Positions 35,157-42,875 of a stretch of 64,000 nucleotides of DNA are shown here, one piece after another (positions within the stretch are counted from its first letter, which is position 1; each line of letters starts with the position of its first letter). This stretch comes from AG-12 sp027339635 (GTDB lineage: Bacteria > Chloroflexota > Dormibacteria > Aeolococcales > Bog-877), in contig DAHWNZ010000004.1 in assembly GCA_027339635.1 (NCBI GenBank), positions 18,162-82,161 on the forward strand, read 5' to 3'. A model generated the notes under the pieces. It made no database searches, had not been told where the DNA came from, and was given only the letters and a program-made list of their open reading frames with translations. The translations under genes were made by a program, and so were the position numbers.

Positions 35157-35726
35157 ATGACCAGCTGTGCGATCCTGCTCGCGGCCGGGCGTTCCAGCCG
35201 GTTTCGCGCTCCTGGATCCAAGCTCCTGGCCGAGTTCCGAGGGCGCCCCCTGGTGCAGTGGGCCATGTTGGCCGCTTCCAACTCCGGATGCGATGACGTC
35301 GCGGTCGTGGATGGAGCGATCGACCTGAGCCCAGCTCTGCTCCCGGAGCTGACCCTGCTCCACAATCAGGACTGGGCCAGGGGGCAGGCCAGCTCTCTGC
35401 AGATGGGATTGGCCTGGGCCAAAAGCCGCGGTCATTCTCAGGCGCTGGTAGGCCTGGGGGATCAGCCGCTGGTCACCTCGTCCGCCTGGGATGCGGTGAG
35501 GCTCGCACCGGCCGCCGCCATCGTGGCAGCAACCTATCAGGGGCGGCGCGGCCACCCTGTGAGACTTTCAGAGCAGGTGTGGGACCTCCTCCCGAGAGAC
35601 CAAGACTTCGGAGCCCGAGAGTTGATGCGGGCCCATCCGGAGATGGTGGTGGAGATCGAGTGCCCAGGCAACCCGGCAGATGTGGACACGATCGAGGACC
35701 TCGAGCGCCACCGCCTCGGCCTCTGA
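35157..35726 (+). CDS. mocA: MocA-type molybdopterin cytidylyltransferase
   Basis: This 189-aa protein begins CAILLAAGRSSRF with SKLLAEFRGRPLVQW following, the nucleotidyltransferase loop of the MocA group. GLGDQPLV near residue 101 holds the metal-binding Asp, and GRRGHPVRLS and PGNPADVDTIEDL are typical later motifs. MocA adds CMP to molybdopterin, making the MCD form used by CO dehydrogenases. It is coupled to the XdhC gene upstream, and coxG follows. Confidence 0.9.
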   Translation: MTSCAILLAAGRSSRFRAPGSKLLAEFRGRPLVQWAMLAASNSGCDDVAVVDGAIDLSPALLPELTLLHNQDWARGQASSLQMGLAWAKSRGHSQALVGLGDQPLVTSSAWDAVRLAPAAAIVAATYQGRRGHPVRLSEQVWDLLPRDQDFGARELMRAHPEMVVEIECPGNPADVDTIEDLERHRLGL

Positions 35727-35841
35727 TCGCGCGCGTTTCCAGCCGGTGTTGGCGCCGGACCCCGGGCCCAGGTGCGTCGGCGAGCGGCGGGGCAGGAATG
35801 CGATCATGGCGGCTCCACCCGGTTGCTGGAGGTGTTCGCCG

Positions 35842-36453
35842 ATGCTGTTGGAAAATTCCCTGGAGCTGGCCATGCCGCCCGACGAGCTAATGCCACTCCT
35901 GGAGGACTTAGAGCGGATCGCACCGTGCCTGCCCGGCGCCAGCATCACAGAGCGGGTGGACGAAAGCAGCTACAAGGGGAGGGTCACCGTGAAGGTCGGA
36001 CCGGTGACGGTCCGCTACGAGGGCACCATGACCATCCTGGAGGTGGACCGCCAAGCGCGCCGGATGGTGATGCGTGGCGAGGGCAGAGACCCCCAGGGAG
36101 CGGGCAACGCCAAGGCCACCATCACCATGACCATTCTTCCCGGCCCCAGCGGAGGCTCGATCGGCACGATCCAGTCCGACGTCGCCATCACCGGGAGGGT
36201 GGCCCAGTTCGGCCGCGGCCTCATGCAGGACGTGGCGGACCGTCTTCTGACCCAGTTCGCCCAGTGCATGGAGCGCACGCTGGCGGCACCTCCCGAAGCG
36301 CAACCGCCCACGCCCTCGTCCCCCCAAGGCTCGGCCCCGCCCGAAGCCGCCCCACCGCCTGTCAACAGCGCCCAGCCAGAGTCGGTGGGGATGCTTGGGA
36401 TCCTTTTCAGCGTCCTTTGGAAGCGTCTGCGGGGGCTCTTCCGCAGCCGCTGA
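35842..36453 (+). CDS. coxG: CoxG-like SRPBCC protein with C-terminal membrane tail
   Basis: About 203 aa. Residues 1-150 form an SRPBCC/CoxG domain: ENSLELAMPPDELMPLLEDL, IAPCLPGASITE, YKGRVTVKVGPVTVRYEG and DVAITGRVAQFGRGLMQDVA. A Pro-rich linker follows, then a hydrophobic, basic tail (MLGILFSVLWKRLRGLFRSR). CoxG is thought to recruit CO dehydrogenase to the membrane, and the tail fits that. GGAGG lies 9 nt before the ATG at 35842. It is the last gene of the plus-strand cox accessory operon. Confidence 0.93.
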   Translation: MLLENSLELAMPPDELMPLLEDLERIAPCLPGASITERVDESSYKGRVTVKVGPVTVRYEGTMTILEVDRQARRMVMRGEGRDPQGAGNAKATITMTILPGPSGGSIGTIQSDVAITGRVAQFGRGLMQDVADRLLTQFAQCMERTLAAPPEAQPPTPSSPQGSAPPEAAPPPVNSAQPESVGMLGILFSVLWKRLRGLFRSR

Positions 36454-36818
36454 GCGCCCGGGCTGTAGGGGCCCCGAAGCGCTGGGCGCGGCGTGCTCTG
36501 CGCCGAACCCTTGGTGGCGCGCCTGAGGACGTCTCCCAGGACCAAACGTCCCCGGTGCGAAAGGCATGCTGTGAGCGCCGTGCCGCACGTCGCGGGGGCG
36601 GCCGCGCTTGCATCGGTGGCGCGCGGCCGGTGCTGGAGCCGCGGATTCGGGCCTCGGGCCGTCAACTCCCGCCCGAGGTCGGCTGCTCGCCGGCCTCTGA
36701 GTATCGGTGGCAGCTCCGGCGTTAGGGATGACGTAGGGCCTTGTGGGCAACCCGGGGCGATGGCGGATCTTGGCCAAGGGGAGCGCGCAGGGAAGATCTC
36801 TCATGGGAGGAGCATCGA
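36454..36818. other. intergenic, no gene seen
   Basis: This 365-bp gap is GC-rich with no convincing coding frame. It must hold the promoter of the sedolisin gene, whose GGGAGGAG ribosome binding site is at 36805-36812. Confidence 0.5.
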
Positions 36819-38315
36819 ATGACAACCCGAGCGCGGCTTCGGCCGCACACCTGGCGGCCGCTGGTCGCCATGGCAGGCCTCGCTGGCCTGGCGGTACTGG
36901 CGATCGGCTCGCTCGCGGGGACAGTGACGGCCAAGACGGAGTATCCCGCACCCACCCCCCTGTCGGCCCAGTTCCAGGGAGCCTTCGAGGCTGGTACCCA
37001 GGGTCCGCCTGGGGGCTCTTACTTCGGGGCCCGGGCCTTCGCCCCCAACTCCATGGAGGCGTCCTACGACTTGACTCCCCTCTACCAGCAGGGGCTTGAG
37101 GGTCAGGGCGAGACGATAGCGATCGTCGACTCCTTCGGCTACCCGCAGGTGGCCGCCGACCTCGAGACCTTCTCCGAGGGCTACAACCTGCCGCTCATGT
37201 GCGGGATGCCGGGCGTCTCCTGCACCGCGGGCATGCCTTCCTTCAAGGTTCTCATGTTCGGAAACCACCAGGTGAAGGCACCCACTAGCAGCTCCAACAG
37301 CAACCCCTACGGGCCGAGCCAGGAACAGAGCAGCGGCTGGGTGGGCGAGGTCGCCCTCGACACCCAGTGGGCGCACGCCATAGCCCCGATGGCCAACATC
37401 CTCCTGGTGGTTGTGCCCACCGCCGAGACGCTTGGGGTGCAGGGCTTCCCCAACATGATGAATGCGGAGCAGTACGTCGTCGACAACCACCTCGCCAACG
37501 TGGTGACCCAGAGCTTCGCCGCCAGCGAGGAGTCCTTCTCGAGCGTGCAGTCCCTGCTCAACCTGCGCCACGCCTTCATCAGCGGAACCCAGCAGGGGAT
37601 CACCTTCGTGGGCGCCGCCGGTGACTCCGGCACCGCCAACTCGACCAAGGCGCCCGTGGGGAAGGGCGGAGGCACGATCCCCTACCCGACCGTGAACTGG
37701 CCGGCATCGGACCCGCTGGTGACGGCCGCAGGAGGGACCAACCTCTGCACCAATCCGGCCACGGGAATCGGCATCGACGACAACACGACCGGCACCTCGC
37801 CGTGTGACAACCTGACGCCGGCCCAGCACGACGTGGCTTGGAACGGCTCTGGGGGAGGCTTCAGCTCGATCTTCGCCAAGCCGGCGTACCAGGACAGCCT
37901 GCCGGCCGGGTCGACCCCCATCGGCGCCATGCGCGGCGTGCCTGACATCGCCTGGGATGCCTCCTGCTCAACCTTTGTCTGGGAGTACATCTCGGCGACC
38001 GGCTTCACCCCCGGCTACTACGGAGTCTGCGGGACGTCGGCGGCGTCACCGCAGTTCGCGGCCATGGTCGCCCTAGCGGATCAGGACGCGGGCACGAACC
38101 TCGGACTGGTCAACGTGTCCCTCTACCAATTGGCCAGCGGGCCCAACTACGGCAAGTACTTCTACGACATGACCACCGGCAACAACCAGACCGATCCCAC
38201 AATCCCCGGATACTCCGCCAGCACCGGCTGGGACCCCGTGACCGGCCTCGGGACGCCAGATGCGGCGAATCTGGTTCCCGCCCTGGCCAGCCTGGGCGAA
38301 CACACCGCTCCCTGA
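36819..38315 (+). CDS. S53 sedolisin-family peptidase lacking a prodomain
   Basis: This 498-aa secreted serine-carboxyl peptidase has a signal segment (about 15-38), then directly the catalytic domain from ASYDLTPLYQQGLEGQGETI. Catalytic Glu and Asp lie in GWVGEVALDTQWA, the oxyanion Asp in GAAGDSG, the Ser in CGTSAASPQ, and the calcium site in GWDPVTGLGTPD. Typical family members have a roughly 200-residue N-terminal prodomain, which is absent here. Such enzymes degrade protein at acidic pH, outside the cell. A strong ribosome binding site precedes the ATG and a strong terminator follows. Confidence 0.92.
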   Translation: MTTRARLRPHTWRPLVAMAGLAGLAVLAIGSLAGTVTAKTEYPAPTPLSAQFQGAFEAGTQGPPGGSYFGARAFAPNSMEASYDLTPLYQQGLEGQGETIAIVDSFGYPQVAADLETFSEGYNLPLMCGMPGVSCTAGMPSFKVLMFGNHQVKAPTSSSNSNPYGPSQEQSSGWVGEVALDTQWAHAIAPMANILLVVVPTAETLGVQGFPNMMNAEQYVVDNHLANVVTQSFAASEESFSSVQSLLNLRHAFISGTQQGITFVGAAGDSGTANSTKAPVGKGGGTIPYPTVNWPASDPLVTAAGGTNLCTNPATGIGIDDNTTGTSPCDNLTPAQHDVAWNGSGGGFSSIFAKPAYQDSLPAGSTPIGAMRGVPDIAWDASCSTFVWEYISATGFTPGYYGVCGTSAASPQFAAMVALADQDAGTNLGLVNVSLYQLASGPNYGKYFYDMTTGNNQTDPTIPGYSASTGWDPVTGLGTPDAANLVPALASLGEHTAP

Positions 38316-38327
38316 ACCTCGCCGTCG

Positions 38328-38359
38328 AAAGCCCCGGGACTAGAGCGTCCCGGGGCTTT
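38328..38359 (+). terminator. strong hairpin terminator
   Basis: AAAGCCCCGGGAC (38328-38340) pairs perfectly with GTCCCGGGGCTTT (38347-38359) over a 6-nt loop. It begins 12 nt after the sedolisin stop and ends in TTT. The symmetry could also stop transcription arriving from the convergent ureohydrolase gene. Confidence 0.85.
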
Positions 38360-38467
38360 CACCTCTCAGGGGTACGGCGCAGCGTGCGAGGACGACGCCG
38401 CCACCGCGGGGGCTGAGCAACCGCAGCCGGCGGCGGTAGCACGGCTCCTTGACGGATCTCGAGACGG

Positions 38468-39502
38468 TTAGCGCCGGGTGCTTCCCGCCGGCTCACTCAG
38501 GGCTGCGATGGAACGGACCCCGCGACGCTTGGCGGCGATGGCCGAGATGAGCTCCATGATGCAGCGGTTGGCGTTCTGAGCGGTCAGTTCCGCGGGATCG
38601 TTGGCCGGGGCCACCTCGACCACGTCCATGGCGACGACGGGAGTGTGGAGCGCCACCTGGCGTATCGCGCGCAGCAGGTCGGCGGGGTCCATGCCCCCGG
38701 GCTCCGGGGTCCCGGTACCCGGGGCGAACCCCGGGTCGAGCACGTCGATGTCGACCGATATGTAGATGAGCTCCGGTCCGTCCATAGCTTCGGCGACGGC
38801 CCGGCGGACCACCTCGGCCACCCCGAGTCTCCAGATCTCTTCCATCAGGTGCCAGCGAAGGCCCTGTTCGCGCATCCAGTCGAAGACCGGCTTGGGGGGC
38901 CAATAGCCGCGCAGGCCGATCTGCACGAAGTTCCGACCCGGCACCGCCCCGGACTCGACCAGCCGCCGCATCGGAGTGCCGTGGGAGAGCGGATTCCCAA
39001 AGCTGGCCGCGGCGGTGTCGGCGTGAGCGTCGAAATGGACGATGCCGAGCTTGCCCCGCCCGACACAGTCGGCTACAGCCGTCGCCGCGGGCAGCGTGAT
39101 GGAGTGGTCCCCCCCGATGATCACGGGGATGATCTCTCTAGAAGCCACCTGCTTGACCCTGTCGTAGATCGCCTGGTGGGATTCCATGGTCTGCCCCGGA
39201 GGGCAGACGGCGTCGCCATAGTCGACGACCGTCAGCTCCTCAAAGGGGGCCACCTCTAGGTCAAGGTGCCACTCCGGGATCTGGTAGTTGGCGATTCGAA
39301 CCGCTCGCGGGCCGAATCTGGCCCCCGGGCGATAGGTTGTGGAGTCGTCGAAGGGGGCCCCCAGGATGGCCACGTCGGGGCGCCACTGGTCCAGCTCAGC
39401 CTCCTCGGATATGCCGACAACCTTGGAGAAGGTGGTCGGGCCCAGGTAGGCGGGGCCGTTCATCTGAGCCCTCAGGTGGGGCGGAATCGAAGGCCTGGTC
39501 AT
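38468..39502 (-). CDS. agmatinase/arginase-family ureohydrolase
   Basis: This 344-aa protein has the binuclear manganese motifs of ureohydrolases: IGGDHSIT near residue 140, FDAHADTAAASFGN near 165, and SVDIDVLDPGFAPGTGTPEPGG near 250. The extended N-terminus (FSKVVGISEEAELDQWRPDVAILGAPFDDSTTYRPG) and TPEPGG resemble agmatinases and guanidinobutyrases; the guanidino substrate cannot be fixed by eye. The ATG at 39502 has GGAGGAG 6 nt upstream. A MarR gene precedes it by about 100 nt on the same strand. Confidence 0.88.
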   Translation of the reverse strand: MTRPSIPPHLRAQMNGPAYLGPTTFSKVVGISEEAELDQWRPDVAILGAPFDDSTTYRPGARFGPRAVRIANYQIPEWHLDLEVAPFEELTVVDYGDAVCPPGQTMESHQAIYDRVKQVASREIIPVIIGGDHSITLPAATAVADCVGRGKLGIVHFDAHADTAAASFGNPLSHGTPMRRLVESGAVPGRNFVQIGLRGYWPPKPVFDWMREQGLRWHLMEEIWRLGVAEVVRRAVAEAMDGPELIYISVDIDVLDPGFAPGTGTPEPGGMDPADLLRAIRQVALHTPVVAMDVVEVAPANDPAELTAQNANRCIMELISAIAAKRRGVRSIAALSEPAGSTRR

Positions 39503-39606
39503 CGCAACTCCTCCGCTGCGACCGGGACGCCGCAGGGCGCCTGCCGGGAGCCGTTTGCATATAGCAGTCCGGCCGCCATTATCGTGGCCTGCAGCCGACC
39601 CTGGTG

Positions 39607-40119
39607 TCAGCCGCTGGGGGGCGAGGACTCCAGGCGCTCGACCCTGACCCTCCCCTCCAATCCCAGGTACACCGACATGATCCGCTCCAGGAGGTGTTCG
39701 AAGGCACTGGGGTCCCACCCCTCCACCAACTCCCGCAGCCGTTCCCTGTGGCGCTCCGCGATCTGCTCAACCACAACCCACCCTTCTGGGGTCAGCCGCA
39801 GCGAAACCCGCCGACGGTCCTCGCCCAGGGGGCAGCGCTCGATCAGGCCCGCCTGGACCAAGGCCTTGGCCAACACGGACGTGTGGGCCCGGCTGGAGGC
39901 CAGGTGGTCGACCAACTCCTGCTCCGCCAGGCCGCCGGGCCCGGCACCGCCCAGTACAAGTACCGCGTGATACCCCATGGGACTCAGGCCGAATTCACCA
40001 GCCGTGCTGTCCAACGCGGTCAGCGCCCTGCGGAAGATGTACCTCAGCTGACTGCGGAAGGCCAGCTGCTCGACCAGCTGGCGGTCAACCTCCGGGCCGG
40101 GCGGCCCCTCTGCGCTCAC
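39607..40119 (-). CDS. MarR family regulator
   Basis: This 170-aa protein has long dimerisation helices at both ends and a winged helix: GLSPMGYHAVLVLG, LAEQELVDHLASSRAHTSVLAKALVQAG and the wing CPLGEDRRRVSLRLTPEG. The start is a GTG. It lies between the L,D-transpeptidase gene and the ureohydrolase gene, all on the minus strand, and either could be its target. Confidence 0.87.
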   Translation of the reverse strand: MSAEGPPGPEVDRQLVEQLAFRSQLRYIFRRALTALDSTAGEFGLSPMGYHAVLVLGGAGPGGLAEQELVDHLASSRAHTSVLAKALVQAGLIERCPLGEDRRRVSLRLTPEGWVVVEQIAERHRERLRELVEGWDPSAFEHLLERIMSVYLGLEGRVRVERLESSPPSG

Positions 40120-40142
40120 TGCCGCGCCGTGTCCTCCTCAGT

Positions 40143-41513
40143 TCAGCTGGCGACCACGACGGTCGTGCCCATGGGGGTCCAGGTGTAGGCCCACTGCATG
40201 GTGGCCTCGGGCGTCTGGACACAACCATGGCTGGCGTCCGGTCCATTCTGCGAGTTGGGCCCATAGACCGAGGTCGGCTCCCAGGGCGCGTCGTGGATGT
40301 AGTAGCCACCCTGGTCGAACTCCATGACCCAGTGGACGGGACTGGTCGGGTACCAGAATGGGGACCCCGGAGGCCAGGGGGAGATGAACACGTAGGGCGA
40401 TTGCTTGTCGAAGATGTGGAAGGTCCCCGTCGGCGTCCGCAGCTGCGCCCGGCCGGTTGTGACCGGAGTCGCCCTGACGGCGCAGCCGTTGTCGTAGAAC
40501 ACCATCTCCTGCAGGGAAAGCGAGATGTAGATGGACTTTCCCGAGATTGTCGTGTGCCCGCACTGGTCCGAGGCCAGACTCTGCTGGGTCTCCTGCTCCA
40601 CCGTGTTCAGGGTCTGCTGGACGGCTGCCAGCTGCGAAGCCGTCTGAGCCGCGTCCAGCGCTTGTTGCGACGCCTGGTAAGCGGCCAGGTAGGTGGCGGA
40701 ATTCGGCGTCTGTTCCGCGGCCGCCTGATCCACGACGTCCATCGCGCTCAGCGACTGCGAGATCAGCTGGTCATTGAGCCCGATCTCGGCTCTCAGCTGG
40801 GTCAAAGCGGAGCTGAGAGCCGCGGTCTGCGATGTGCCCGCCTGGTTCAGGGACAGCGCCTGGCGCAGGGCGGTGGCATCCTCCGGCACCTGGAGGTCCG
40901 ACAGGTTGTCGCTCTTGGCGATCGCCTCCAGCTGCGCCGCCTCCTGAAGCAGCCCGCCCGGGGCGCTGGCTACGCTGACGTTGGACGCCGCCTTGGCCTG
41001 GGCCGCCTTCACCTGTGACTGGACTTGGCTGAGGCTCTGCTGGATCTGCGAGACCAGCGACTCCAGGGCCCCGGGCGTGCTCGCGGACACCACCTGAGCA
41101 GACCATGTGGTCTTCTGGTGAGACGTGGCCTGGCCCAGCCAGGCAGTGTTCTTCTTGACGAATTCCTGATAGCTGGTGAGATAGGTCCTGGCCTGGTCAC
41201 GCGCCTGGCGCAGCGCGTTGGCCCAGTCCTGGCTGGCCGTCTTGCGAATGGTGCCGATGGCCTGGGATTGCCCGGACAGGAGGTAGGTGGGAGACCACCA
41301 GGTGGCGGTGTTGACAGCTGTGACCTTGGCCAGGAGCTGGTCGGCCGTCTTGGCGGGCAGGCCTTCGCTCCGCTCCTTCGCCAGCTGGCTGATCAACTCC
41401 TGCTTCTGCTGCTTGAGGCTGGACGACCCGTGGTAGGCCAGGGGCAGGTCCGCCGCCGCCACCACCACCAGACACACACCCACCCCGATTGCTACCCGCC
41501 CAGCCCTTCGCAT
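40143..41513 (-). CDS. L,D-transpeptidase (YkuD) with long coiled-coil region
   Basis: This 456-aa protein has an N-terminal signal/anchor (about 8-25), a long Gln/Ala/Ser-rich helical region (about 35-325) with heptad-like spacing, and a YkuD catalytic domain (about 335-456) with HDAPW and the nucleophile motif DASHGCVQTPEATM. Such enzymes form 3-3 peptidoglycan cross-links or attach proteins to the wall. The coiled-coil may hold the domain away from the membrane. The ATG at 41513 has AGGAG 7 nt upstream; upstream codons to 41705 are not part of the gene. Confidence 0.9.
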   Translation of the reverse strand: MRRAGRVAIGVGVCLVVVAAADLPLAYHGSSSLKQQKQELISQLAKERSEGLPAKTADQLLAKVTAVNTATWWSPTYLLSGQSQAIGTIRKTASQDWANALRQARDQARTYLTSYQEFVKKNTAWLGQATSHQKTTWSAQVVSASTPGALESLVSQIQQSLSQVQSQVKAAQAKAASNVSVASAPGGLLQEAAQLEAIAKSDNLSDLQVPEDATALRQALSLNQAGTSQTAALSSALTQLRAEIGLNDQLISQSLSAMDVVDQAAAEQTPNSATYLAAYQASQQALDAAQTASQLAAVQQTLNTVEQETQQSLASDQCGHTTISGKSIYISLSLQEMVFYDNGCAVRATPVTTGRAQLRTPTGTFHIFDKQSPYVFISPWPPGSPFWYPTSPVHWVMEFDQGGYYIHDAPWEPTSVYGPNSQNGPDASHGCVQTPEATMQWAYTWTPMGTTVVVAS

Positions 41514-41607
41514 CAGATCTCCTGCTTCGGCAGAGCGGCTCGATGACCGCCCGGCATCCCAGTGCTGTAACTCCGCAAAGTGCCCAGAGGTAACGCTGCC
41601 GCGTTGG

Positions 41608-42396
41608 TCATGTGGCCAATCCCTCGGCCAGCTCCGCCAGCTCTGACCCGAGCCCGAAGCGACTGCCGGCTGCGACTGAATCCAGGTACCGGCCGGCCCA
41701 CTCATCGGTCAGCTGCTCGACCACCTCCCGAAGCCTTCTGCCCTGGTCGGTGGGGAGTCCCATCGAGTCGAGGATCTCCCGCTTCTGCAGCTCCTCCACC
41801 GCGGCCTGCACCTCCGACTCCTCCCATTTGAAGCCCTTGGAGAGAAACGCCACACTCTGACCGCGCCAGACCGCTGTGAGCGCCATCAGCTCGAGAGTGG
41901 TCAATCCCAGGCTCGCCGCGGCGCGGTAGTGCCCGAGCGCGCGGTCCTCGCGGACAAGCATGGCATCCCTGATCGCATCCCGGGGAGCGTCCCCCAACCT
42001 CGGCCATCGCGCCCAGCCCCTGGGCAGGGCCCCCTCGGGCTCGATCCGGTCGGCCAGGGTCGAGATGGCGCCGAGAGGAGCGTTGGGGGCGAGTCTTCGG
42101 AGGGCGTTCCCGGCTGCGGTGAGGGCCTTCTCCACGTAGGCCGGAGGGTCAAGGGCAATGCATCTCGGCAACAGGTGGTCGATCAAGGAGCGCGGAGCGA
42201 CATAGACCTCATCCGCCCACAGGTCTGGTTCGATGACACCAAGCCGGCTCGTGAGGTAGTGGGGGAACCCGAGCGACTGGCTGGTCTCAGCCAGACTCCG
42301 GACCTCCGGCTCGGAGCGCGTGAAGAGCCACATCAGGTGACAGAGCCGGTCTGCGGCCCGGGACACCCTCTGCACCAGTTCGGGATCTTCGGTCAT
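41608..42396 (-). CDS. SCO6745-like helical protein
   Basis: This 262-aa mainly helical protein resembles the SCO6745 family of Actinobacteria: an N-terminal ELVQRVSRAADRLCHLMWLF segment, a middle SLGLTTLELMALTAVWRGQ stretch, and a C-terminal winged-helix-like part (EEVQAAVEELQKREILDSMG, then LTDEWAGRYLD). Function is unknown. AGGAGGAGG directly precedes the ATG. It lies 94 nt upstream of the transpeptidase gene on the same strand. Confidence 0.68.
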   Translation of the reverse strand: MTEDPELVQRVSRAADRLCHLMWLFTRSEPEVRSLAETSQSLGFPHYLTSRLGVIEPDLWADEVYVAPRSLIDHLLPRCIALDPPAYVEKALTAAGNALRRLAPNAPLGAISTLADRIEPEGALPRGWARWPRLGDAPRDAIRDAMLVREDRALGHYRAAASLGLTTLELMALTAVWRGQSVAFLSKGFKWEESEVQAAVEELQKREILDSMGLPTDQGRRLREVVEQLTDEWAGRYLDSVAAGSRFGLGSELAELAEGLAT

Positions 42397-42816
42397 GCCT
42401 CCTCCTCTGCTTGCTCGGCCTGCGGCGACCTTGGCGAGCCCGCGATGCCACAGCGCTCCTCGTCGCAGCCAGGTCGGGATGGTCTTTGGGCGGCGGCCCG
42501 CAACCTCTCACCTTCCGCGCCGGCCGATGGCGGCGGTGTGGCTGAGTCTCCGCCACCCATGGTCCGCCGGATGCCGTGGGGCGGTGCAGGCCAGTGCGGG
42601 AGCGCCCCAGAAGGCGGCCGAGCCGCTCGAACCCAGAGGTCGGCCGACGACAATGGGCCAGCTATTCGAGAGCTCGTCCATGGCAGAGCCTCCAGCTCGG
42701 CAGCGGCAAACCCGGGCACACTCCAAGACTAACCCAAGGGGCATTCACCGCCTCGCCCGTGGGTAGAACCACGCGGGCACGAACCGTTGGGGGCATCTAC
42801 CCTGGAGAGGATAGGA
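42397..42816. other. intergenic upstream of phosphoketolase genes
   Basis: This is a 420-bp gap between divergent genes. No supported gene was seen. It should contain promoters for both directions; TACCCT at 42798-42803 is a possible -10 for the plus strand, but it lacks a clear -35 partner. Confidence 0.45.
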
Positions 42817-42846
42817 GTGGATTTCGCCATCACCGTGGAGAGTTGA
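42817..42846 (+). CDS. mini-ORF 1 upstream of phosphoketolase
   Basis: A 9-codon frame (MDFAITVES from a GTG) has GGAGAGG 6 nt upstream. Its TGA overlaps the ATG of the next mini-ORF as TGATG. The good ribosome binding site and the overlap suggest it is translated, possibly as a leader peptide. Its short length makes this tentative. Confidence 0.35.
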   Translation: MDFAITVES

Positions 42847-42875
42847 TGATGCCTGTCTTGAGGAGAGGACGGTGA
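42846..42875 (+). CDS. mini-ORF 2, coupled to phosphoketolase start
   Basis: A 9-codon frame (MMPVLRRGR) starts with the overlapping ATG ATG. Its TGA lies across the phosphoketolase start as GTGA. GGAGAG is 3-4 nt upstream of its first ATG. The frame could deliver terminating ribosomes to the phosphoketolase GTG, whose own ribosome binding site lies inside this mini-ORF. Confidence 0.35.
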   Translation: MMPVLRRGR

